NCBI GenBank assembly: GCA_018649625.1
Contig: JABIHN010000055.1
Coordinates: 1 to 47,422 of the forward strand
Source of the DNA: Fidelibacterota bacterium
GTDB lineage: Bacteria > Fidelibacterota > Marinisomatia > Marinisomatales > UBA1611
Direction of reading: 5' to 3'
DNA length: 47,422 nt
Numbering within the stretch: the first letter of the stretch is position 1; each line of letters begins with the position of its first letter. A program made the translations under genes and the position numbers. This document shows, piece by piece, positions 1-6,895 of this stretch. The notes beneath the pieces are model-generated. The model searched no databases. It was not told the origin of the DNA and saw nothing but the letters and a program-made list of their open reading frames with translations.

Positions 1-174
1 AAAGCAGTTCCGGGAGTCTTCTAGAAAAGATCTTTTCCATAAATGCAATGTATTCTGGCTTACGCCCAGATCTCTGGACACCTTGGATAAACTTTGATGC
101 TTTTCCAAGATCAACTTCATGGCTGATACTTTAAAATCTCTGTCGTAGGTCTTTCGTATTCGTTTATTTTCCAT
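1..174 (-). CDS. IS3-family transposase OrfA, N-terminal part (cut by window edge)
   Basis: The reverse strand from 174 encodes 58 residues beginning MENKRIRKTYDRDFK and running off the window. The basic start followed by a helix-turn-helix (S-L-S-K-V-S-R-D-L-G-V-S-Q-N-T-L-H-L-W-K) is the usual N-terminus of IS3/IS911-type OrfA, the small DNA-binding protein made with the OrfAB transposase. An AAGGAAG ribosome-binding site lies 6 bases before the ATG. The rest of OrfA, OrfB and the far IS end lie outside the window, so it cannot be said whether the element is intact. The family call is firm; membership of a specific IS group is not resolved. Confidence 0.8.
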   Translation of the reverse strand, partial: MENKRIRKTYDRDFKVSAMKLILEKHQSLSKVSRDLGVSQNTLHLWKRSFLEDSRNCF

Positions 175-244
175 TTTGCTTCCTTTTAACTTATCTAAAT
201 TAAAAAGTTGCTTAACTCACTGTACACTTATTTATAGTAGGTCC

Positions 245-279
245 ACTATATAATTAAGTTAATTATTTAATTATATAGT
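245..279. repeat. Perfect 13-bp inverted repeat, AT-rich
   Basis: ACTATATAATTAA (245-257) is followed after 9 bases by its exact reverse complement (267-279). It lies about 24 bases past the stop of the gene ending at 303 and upstream of the transposase start. It could form a weak hairpin that ends the exported-protein transcript, but no T-tract follows, so a classical intrinsic terminator is not supported. A link to the IS end is possible but cannot be shown. Confidence 0.5.
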
Positions 280-302
280 CTTCGAATTTAAAACATAAAC
301 GA

Positions 303-2336
303 TTATTGCATGTATGTTACATTTTGGAACAATAATTCTAGATCTACATCAATAATTGACATATCCGGTTGAGGAAGTTTTCCCTTTAAAATACGATGTT
401 CAGGCAACCACCATTTGCCATCTTTGACAAATTTATCATCATAGACAACTTCTCCTAGATCGTGTTTTCTATCACCGTCTTCAATATAGAATTTCACAGG
501 ATAATAATTAGCAATATAGTTCCCTTTTTCTGTGATAATATTTTTTTCATGAATAATCATAAATTTCACAGGGCCACCCAGGGCTCTTGTTAATTGACGT
601 ACTTCATTTGTACGAGAGTCAATTAAATACCAAGATCCCATGGCTGTTTCACCATCGGCAGTAATTTCCCACATTCCCTTTTTACGCTTTTTAACAATCT
701 GGAAAAAAGCTTCGCCTTTTGCATATTTTTCATCAAAAGGCTCATAAACGCGATGCGTTACAAATTGACTCACTTGTGCTCGAACTAGAGATCTTAATTC
801 TCCGTCGCAATCATCACATTCAAAATCAACAACAAGATTCCGATCAACAGTGATGGAAGCCATTATTGGTTCTTTCTGATGATCGATGATTGCTAAATCT
901 GCTTTTAGTCCAGGGAAGCCATCTTTCCATGTATATCTATTTTCAAAGGCAGCTTTAAAGATCTTTCGTGCTTTAGGGTCGTCTTTTAATTTTGCCATGG
1001 CTTCTTCAACATTTTCTACATGAACTTCAATATCCTCTAAATTGGTAATCTTGTCACCTTGAAGCGTGGCTTCATTCAATCTAGCTACCAAGCCAATCAA
1101 TCGTTTTCCAGTTTTTTTATCAATTGCTTCGTAATCCATTCCAACGATTCCCATATCTTCAGCAAGATAATAGTATTGAGAAACCCAAGATTTAGATGTG
1201 CTCCAAGCTAAACGAACTCTGAGTGCTTCAAATTGCCCTACGGGTGTTTCTAATATTTGGAATCCTTCTATTTCTGAAGTCCAATGTTGAAGTCGTTTAT
1301 ATCTTCCAACATTTTCTGGTTGATCAGCTTCTGGTTCACTCCAAGTATATTCACGACCTATTACTTGATTGGGCCTTATTAATTTTATGGCAGGCTGATA
1401 CGTAAATACTTGTCCGCCAGGCCGGTTTTCATACGATCCATGAATCATAATACCACGGTCAGGAAAGGCACTGTAATACAAATAACTTCCTTTGTTATCT
1501 ACTAGCTTGAATGCAACGCCAGTATCAAAAAATTCGGTGCCTATGTATTCTCGTTTCCGATCTTCTGTTTTTGTTATTCCATTTTGTAACGTGTAGGTCC
1601 AGTCATAGGTCCAAGAATCTCCCTGGAAAAACGGGAAATAATTTTTCCAGTTGTCAACAGTCGGTGCATTTTTGCCACCAACTTTGTTACCTTTAATATT
1701 TGCATGAATTAATTCACGATCAAATCGTAAAGTTTGTCCAGCTTTTGGTGAAAAAATTGCAAACTCTTTTTTAACAACGCCAACACCTTTCGCTAACCAA
1801 GTTACTGATTCAAATGTTGATCCATTTGGATTAATATAAGTAAAAGTACTTTTCAAACAGTTTTTAAATTCTCCTGCTTGAGTTTTAATACTTTCAAATC
1901 CGTGAAAAACGACATTGGTCCCACGAGCAGAACCATCACTTATTAAGTGTGCAAATGCATAGTCTTTACCATAAGTAAAATTGGTATCAAAAAATCGAAA
2001 AGGCGGATCATTTGTGATAAGTCCGCGATCTTCATGTTCACCCCAATGTAGATATCTATCTTTTTCAACGGTGAGTAAATAATACCAACCGCGATGGTCT
2101 TCTAGCTTCTTGACAATTTCACCATTTTCCAATTCCAGCTCACCGGTAACTGTGTAAGTTTTTATACTATACTTTATTTGTCCATCAGGTTGAAATGCTC
2201 TGAATTGGTAAACCCATTGATTGTCTTGGTCTAATGGATAATAATCCCGCAAATCAACTGATTTACTGAAGCCAAATGACATCATCACTATCATTGAAAT
2301 AATGATCCAATACCGATTTCTATTAATTAATTTCAT
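303..2336 (-). CDS. Exported protein with C-terminal DUF3386-like domain
   Basis: This protein of 677 residues has an N-terminal signal sequence (basic start, hydrophobic run about residues 9-24). The ATG at 2336 was chosen because AAGGAGA precedes it by 8 bases and it avoids overlap with the upstream gene; a longer reading frame to 2417 would begin inside that gene. Residues about 30-220 and 225-425 look like two related beta-rich segments, each beginning near a YxPL/F..D.W.Y motif, so internal duplication is likely. Residues 451-677 (A-F-E-N-R-Y-T-W..F-P-G, later T-H-R-V and a W-W-L-P near the end) resemble DUF3386, a domain of unknown function known mainly from cyanobacteria. It is the last gene of the HsmA-TonB-lipoprotein-cytochrome run. 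Function is unknown; periplasmic or outer-surface location is inferred. Confidence 0.7.
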   Translation of the reverse strand: MKLINRNRYWIIISMIVMMSFGFSKSVDLRDYYPLDQDNQWVYQFRAFQPDGQIKYSIKTYTVTGELELENGEIVKKLEDHRGWYYLLTVEKDRYLHWGEHEDRGLITNDPPFRFFDTNFTYGKDYAFAHLISDGSARGTNVVFHGFESIKTQAGEFKNCLKSTFTYINPNGSTFESVTWLAKGVGVVKKEFAIFSPKAGQTLRFDRELIHANIKGNKVGGKNAPTVDNWKNYFPFFQGDSWTYDWTYTLQNGITKTEDRKREYIGTEFFDTGVAFKLVDNKGSYLYYSAFPDRGIMIHGSYENRPGGQVFTYQPAIKLIRPNQVIGREYTWSEPEADQPENVGRYKRLQHWTSEIEGFQILETPVGQFEALRVRLAWSTSKSWVSQYYYLAEDMGIVGMDYEAIDKKTGKRLIGLVARLNEATLQGDKITNLEDIEVHVENVEEAMAKLKDDPKARKIFKAAFENRYTWKDGFPGLKADLAIIDHQKEPIMASITVDRNLVVDFECDDCDGELRSLVRAQVSQFVTHRVYEPFDEKYAKGEAFFQIVKKRKKGMWEITADGETAMGSWYLIDSRTNEVRQLTRALGGPVKFMIIHEKNIITEKGNYIANYYPVKFYIEDGDRKHDLGEVVYDDKFVKDGKWWLPEHRILKGKLPQPDMSIIDVDLELLFQNVTYMQ

Positions 2337-2361
2337 TTTACTAGTCTCCTTGTAATACGTA

Positions 2362-2961
2362 TTATGAGTATTTTTTAGCAATTTTAATAACCAGATCAAG
2401 AAGCTCTTTGGCTTCATTTTTGGTTATTTTTCCAGCATGACCAATCATTTTATCTTTACCATCTAAAATGATATTTAATAATTCATCATATTTTGGCGCG
2501 CGTTCATTTATCCATTTTTTGTTTGCCCACGCAGGTACGCCTTGGAAAGGATCTCCATCGCCATATTTACCATGACAATTTTTACATTCTTCCCTGTAAT
2601 ATGTTTTTAAATCAAATGGCTCGTTCCCTGGGACGATAGTTTCTTCCTTATTATCTTTTTCCAAAAATGCTGACGCCAATTCTTTTTCGCTTAACCCAGC
2701 AACATTAAACAAATTTGGGTATGCCTTAACTAGATCATCTGTGAATTCCAAATTAGCTCGATCATATTTTTCGCCGAAACCACTTAAAGGGCCAGACCCA
2801 TCTACTCGAACATGACAAACCAAACAATCATCCTTGTATTGCGGAATGCTTAATGGGTGATCATTGTAATCATCCATTAGGATTGGCATTGAATTAGCAA
2901 TCATAATGGAAAAAATGAAAATGCCAGCCAATATTATGCAACTGACTTTATATAAACGCAT
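2362..2961 (-). CDS. Exported diheme c-type cytochrome
   Basis: The 199-residue product has an N-terminal hydrophobic segment (about 7-23) that serves as signal peptide or anchor. Two heme-binding CxxCH motifs are visible: CLVCH at 46-50 and CKNCH at 126-130. The second lies in a typical class I segment with downstream Met-containing helices; the first domain is less typical. An AGGAG site precedes the ATG. It lies 25 bases upstream of the DUF3386-like gene and downstream of the lipoprotein and TonB receptor genes, so an electron-transfer role linked to that outer-membrane module or to the nearby molybdoenzyme is inferred. The exact redox partner cannot be read from sequence. Confidence 0.85.
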   Translation of the reverse strand: MRLYKVSCIILAGIFIFSIMIANSMPILMDDYNDHPLSIPQYKDDCLVCHVRVDGSGPLSGFGEKYDRANLEFTDDLVKAYPNLFNVAGLSEKELASAFLEKDNKEETIVPGNEPFDLKTYYREECKNCHGKYGDGDPFQGVPAWANKKWINERAPKYDELLNIILDGKDKMIGHAGKITKNEAKELLDLVIKIAKKYS

Positions 2962-3085
2962 GAATTTTAATCTCCTATCTTAAGTTGTTTTCCATGAAAG
3001 CCGCAAAAAATGTAATTCGGTATTATGGAAAGTGTTTTTCAAAATTATATTTTCGTGAATTTTTGTATTTTGAGTTGTTTGTATG

Positions 3086-4177
3086 TTATAACTTTTCAGT
3101 CATAAACCAAATCAGCTGACCATCATTACTGGAACTATAGCTATCTTCTTCTAACTTTACTTTGTAAATAGTGCCATTAATAGAAAAAAGGTAAATTCTT
3201 GTCGGGTCAAGTATTTGCATCAAATGACTATTATATGTTGGGAAATCATAAATCATAATTGCATCAGAACATTCATCCAATTGTACAACACCATCTCCGG
3301 CACAAGACCATAATTTTTTAATATCATCGGGACTTGACCACCAAATAATATTTTCGGGTACAACAATTATGTCTTCAAAAACACTACCATCAATTACGCT
3401 AACGGATATATCTAAATCAAAATTAATTAAGGCAGTGGGCACATAGGTTAAGGATTGTAGTTCTACAGAAAAATTAAGCAAATTTCCAAATCCGAAATGC
3501 CATTCAGGTGCAGATTCTAATAATCCATTTGTAAAGGAAAAATAAGTTGGGTCACTGCTTGTACCCAATGCACCAGGATTTCCATGCTCTAAAGCATAAA
3601 AGGGAACTTCAACCGTATCTGGATCTCCGTAGGTTCGATCATCATTTTCGATGGAGTATTGAATAAAAAAGGAAGTACTTGCTTTAATAATTTCCAACTT
3701 TACCCAATTGTTATCTGCCGTAAATAGGAAATAGATTGTTCCATTCCCGGCCATGAAATGTGTGACGCCATCGTATTGTCCATACCAATTGGAACCAATG
3801 ATAAGCTCAGTAGAATCATCCATGGCAAAGCCTGAATCTGGTCGTGTGGCTGTTGTAAAATCAGAATCTAAGACCAAAGCACCGGAGACTCCTGCAGCAT
3901 TATTGAGCCCGATTTTAGAGACGAAAGGGTAGGAGCCCGATGCATCTGGATCTGTCGGATCAAAAATTTCATAAAGGTAAATATCATACGATCCGCTTAA
4001 AAAATCACCTTCACTCAATGAATATAATTGTGATGCGCCATCAGGGAAACGAATATTATCGGTAATAACAATACCATCATCATTTTTTGTATTATCATTA
4101 TTATCTGGGCAGGCAGATATGAGTAAACATATTCCGAATAAAAGCCAATTATTGTTTTTCATATTTATTGTATTCAT
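3086..4177 (-). CDS. Lipoprotein with HmuY-like features, partner of TonB receptor
   Basis: This 363-residue product begins with a lipoprotein signal: a hydrophobic run ending in L-I-S-A-C, with the lipid-carrying Cys at residue 23. Acidic and Asn-rich residues follow the Cys, as expected for an outer-membrane or surface lipoprotein. A segment near residue 145 (N-G-T-I-Y-F-L-F-T-A-D-N-N-W-V-K) and another at the C-terminus (R-I-Y-L-F-S-I-N-G-T-I-Y-K-V-K-L) resemble the repeated strands of HmuY-type heme-binding lipoproteins, which work with HmuR TonB receptors. The match is by eye only. The gene starts 5 bases after the TonB receptor stop, so the two are co-expressed. Alternatively it is an unrelated substrate-binding surface lipoprotein. 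Confidence 0.5.
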   Translation of the reverse strand: MNTINMKNNNWLLFGICLLISACPDNNDNTKNDDGIVITDNIRFPDGASQLYSLSEGDFLSGSYDIYLYEIFDPTDPDASGSYPFVSKIGLNNAAGVSGALVLDSDFTTATRPDSGFAMDDSTELIIGSNWYGQYDGVTHFMAGNGTIYFLFTADNNWVKLEIIKASTSFFIQYSIENDDRTYGDPDTVEVPFYALEHGNPGALGTSSDPTYFSFTNGLLESAPEWHFGFGNLLNFSVELQSLTYVPTALINFDLDISVSVIDGSVFEDIIVVPENIIWWSSPDDIKKLWSCAGDGVVQLDECSDAIMIYDFPTYNSHLMQILDPTRIYLFSINGTIYKVKLEEDSYSSSNDGQLIWFMTEKL

Positions 4178-4182
4178 ATTTT

Positions 4183-6369
4183 TTAGAATTTTGTTTTTAA
4201 TTCAAGATAGACTGTACGTCCCACAAAGGGACCATAAAGTTGATCCATTACATTGTTGATATTTCTAATACCAAATGACACGGTCAATTTAGGGCTAATT
4301 TTATATCGACTATCAATATCTAAAAGTAAATAGCCATCTCGATCTCTGATATCAAAATATCCTTCATTTACTTCTTCACCAGACCCGTCTGGTACAAATT
4401 CTTGAACTTTGTAGGGTGCTACAATTTTGATTTTAAAGGATGATCTTAATTTGCTAGATGAATTTTTGTAACTCAATTTAATATTTCCTGAATGTTCAGG
4501 ACTTCCTGGTACAACTTCATTGGTTACCACATTTCGGTTATGGCTCAAATTATAGGCAAAGTATCCAGTGAAATTTTTCGTATAATTGGCACGATGTTGA
4601 ACTTCTATCCCGGTAAAAATTACTCTGTCAATATTTGAATAAGTAAATAAACCAGGTTCGACTTGATCATCAATAATCATATTATCAAAAATGGTTCTGT
4701 AAAATGTAATACTATATTTATACTTTCCAGGATGATAGTATTCTAAACCAATATTATAACCAGAAGATGTTTCTGGAACTAAATCAGGATTCCCAATAAT
4801 GGCATATCCAAATTGCCAATGATTCCAATCCATGTATTTATCCATAAAAGATGGCATTCTAAAACCTTTGCCCCATGATGCACGTATTTTATAACGATCT
4901 GAAATTTTATACATAGAGGCAAATCGAGGGCTAACAATACCTTTCTCCATTTCATTATTATTATCAGACCGAAGTCCCGTTACGATTGTGAAATCATCAG
5001 AAATTGGTTTTTCATATTGGAAATAGTATCCCACACCTTTTAATAGTTGATCTTTCCCATCATCAACTCTCGCATTTGAATAAGATTCGATCCAAAACTC
5101 ACTGCCTATATTTATTGTTTTATTCTCATCGTGATAAATCGTGTGAATTTCTAATTCGGTTTTTCCTTCTAGAGTTGTATCCGATCGTACTAGGTCACCG
5201 GTTTGAGGTCTAACCTCTGTATATTGTCGTGTATAGTTTTCATTATGCAAAACGCCCTGAACATTTAATCGGTCATTTAGAGATAAATTATAATCTCCAT
5301 TATAATTGTTTTTAATAATTCGAGTTTGGCCATCTAAAAGAGTTGAGTGGTTTTGTTCATTATTGTAAAATCGTCCAGTATTAAATTTTAAGGAATGCAT
5401 TTCATTCACGGTCCAATTGACATCGCCACGTACGGAATATTTATTATAATCATCCACATCAATGTATTGTAAATTTTTATCAACATTTGCATTCAGATAA
5501 TCAATATCAGAATGAAATACGACATTTTTCATTTGTCCATTTAAGTTGAGCCGAATATCTCTTTTTCCAACACCCAAATCAATTGGATTAAATGATTCTT
5601 TAATTGGCGATGTCAGTCCACCGCTATATCTCATTGTTAAAGAAAATGGGTTTTGATAAATATTCCTTTTTGTAATGATATTAATTACACCACCCATGGC
5701 TTCGCTTCCATACAAAGAAGAACTAGGTCCTTTAATAATTTCAATTTTATCTATTACGGCTGTTGAAATCTGATCTAGATTTAATCGGCTATTGAATTTC
5801 CCGATGATTGGTTGTCCATCCACCATCACAAGGATATATTTTGAATCCATTCCCAACATGTTGATAACTTTGCCACCTTCTTTTGAAGCAGAAACAGAAA
5901 TTCCAGCTCTCTCTTCTAATAGTTCGGCGACATCCCGAGCACCTGATTCTTCAATGTCATTCCGAGAAATAACTTCGGTGGCTACTGCCGATGAAGTATT
6001 TATTTGTTGATTTCTGGTTCCTGTTACAACAACATGTTCCATTTGAAGGAATGTTTCAATCATTGGGATATTTAGTTTTCCTAAATGAGGAATGCTAATT
6101 TTTGCTTTATAATTTTCATATCCAATCGCAGAGCATAATATATCATATTTTCCATTGGGCACATTCAAAATAGAAAAAGAGCCATCTGATAATGTTGCTA
6201 CACCTAAATCTGTTCCAATCAAGATTACATTAACGCCTACCATGGGGTCTTTGGTCTCAGATTGAAAAATGAATCCTGTTAGAGTATGTGTTCCACCAAA
6301 AAGTTTTATATTTGTAATAACAAGCAAAACAAATACCCCAAACTTGACATTTTTATAAAGACGTTTCAT
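4183..6369 (-). CDS. TonB-dependent outer-membrane receptor
   Basis: The 728-residue product has a signal peptide (about 1-26), a carboxypeptidase-regulatory-like beta domain (about 28-105), a plug (about 113-234, starting V-V-V-T-G-T-R, with V-D-G-Q-P and the I-E-I-I-K-G-P-S-S-S-L-Y-G-S-E-A-M-G-G-V-I-N-I-I-T strand) and a beta-barrel ending in aromatic-rich K-T-K-F. FRMPS at 503-507 and NPDL at 527-530 are the FRAP and NPDL boxes, with His517 between them; heme receptors such as HmuR and HemR use a His in this loop. These boxes also occur in non-heme receptors, so heme uptake is suggested rather than shown. The gene lies 10 bases after an HsmA-like gene and is followed by a lipoprotein and a diheme cytochrome. 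Confidence 0.88.
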   Translation of the reverse strand: MKRLYKNVKFGVFVLLVITNIKLFGGTHTLTGFIFQSETKDPMVGVNVILIGTDLGVATLSDGSFSILNVPNGKYDILCSAIGYENYKAKISIPHLGKLNIPMIETFLQMEHVVVTGTRNQQINTSSAVATEVISRNDIEESGARDVAELLEERAGISVSASKEGGKVINMLGMDSKYILVMVDGQPIIGKFNSRLNLDQISTAVIDKIEIIKGPSSSLYGSEAMGGVINIITKRNIYQNPFSLTMRYSGGLTSPIKESFNPIDLGVGKRDIRLNLNGQMKNVVFHSDIDYLNANVDKNLQYIDVDDYNKYSVRGDVNWTVNEMHSLKFNTGRFYNNEQNHSTLLDGQTRIIKNNYNGDYNLSLNDRLNVQGVLHNENYTRQYTEVRPQTGDLVRSDTTLEGKTELEIHTIYHDENKTINIGSEFWIESYSNARVDDGKDQLLKGVGYYFQYEKPISDDFTIVTGLRSDNNNEMEKGIVSPRFASMYKISDRYKIRASWGKGFRMPSFMDKYMDWNHWQFGYAIIGNPDLVPETSSGYNIGLEYYHPGKYKYSITFYRTIFDNMIIDDQVEPGLFTYSNIDRVIFTGIEVQHRANYTKNFTGYFAYNLSHNRNVVTNEVVPGSPEHSGNIKLSYKNSSSKLRSSFKIKIVAPYKVQEFVPDGSGEEVNEGYFDIRDRDGYLLLDIDSRYKISPKLTVSFGIRNINNVMDQLYGPFVGRTVYLELKTKF

Positions 6370-6379
6370 AATACCTAAA

Positions 6380-6751
6380 TTATTTAAGTACGCCTATAAT
6401 GACGCCTGTAAGGTAAGGAATTAACCAAATAACCCAAACGATTGTGCTGAATTCATGAAACTTCAATATGGATTTCTCATCTTTTCTTACGAGAACGACA
6501 GTTGCCCATATTGTATGAATTAACATGAGAAATATTGCAAGAAGTCCAGTGGAACCATGGAGATTCAAATGTATTCCGCCTGCAATTTGTCTCATATAAT
6601 CTGTTCCAATAAAATCAGCGATAAGACCTAACCAAAAAAAAGCGAGATGCCAATATTTTAATCTACCGGCAAATCGTTCACTCCAAACTGCTATTGAATA
6701 AAAAATTAATGCAATGGTAATGTAAAGTACAGCTAATGATATTAAACTCAT
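6380..6751 (-). CDS. HsmA-like (TIGR03987-type) four-helix membrane protein
   Basis: A 123-residue integral membrane protein with four predicted helices. Histidines sit in or next to the helices (W-H-L near residue 39, G-I-H-L-N-L-H-G-S-T-G around 60-68, L-I-H-T near 79, K-F-H-E near 99). The overall pattern resembles the HsmA/TIGR03987 family, whose biochemical role is not established. The paired histidines would allow heme b binding, which is inference. AAAAGGA lies 5 bases before the ATG. It is the first gene after the palindromic operator at 6800-6824 and leads into the TonB receptor gene. Confidence 0.65.
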   Translation of the reverse strand: MSLISLAVLYITIALIFYSIAVWSERFAGRLKYWHLAFFWLGLIADFIGTDYMRQIAGGIHLNLHGSTGLLAIFLMLIHTIWATVVLVRKDEKSILKFHEFSTIVWVIWLIPYLTGVIIGVLK

Positions 6752-6799
6752 TTTATTCCTTTTATTGTATAATAATAATCAAGGTGTTGCCATCAAAGA

Positions 6800-6824
6800 A
6801 ATTGGTATGATGGTCATACCAATT
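6800..6824. promoter_or_regulatory. Palindromic GntR/FadR-type operator before the HsmA-TonB operon
   Basis: The arms AATTGGTATGA (6800-6810) and TCATACCAATT (6814-6824) are perfect reverse complements around a 3-base centre. The site contains TGGTCATACCA (6811-6821), the reverse complement of TGGTATGACCA found at 34130-34140 beside a GntR/FadR-type regulator gene. TGGT-N3-ACCA is the known site shape for the PdhR/LldR branch of FadR-type regulators. It lies 49-73 bases upstream of the HsmA-like start codon, in the largest gap of this operon, a position suited to promoter control. Confidence 0.65.
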
Positions 6825-6895
6825 GCAAAGGTAAACATTTCTTGATTTATAATACAATGATTTTTTTTATTTTCTGTAAATGTTCTTATTAATAC

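Noticed and set aside
2337-2417. Longer N-terminus for the DUF3386-like protein, starting at 2417
   Set aside because: It would overlap the end of the diheme cytochrome gene; the ATG at 2336 has a good AAGGAGA site and begins a normal signal peptide.
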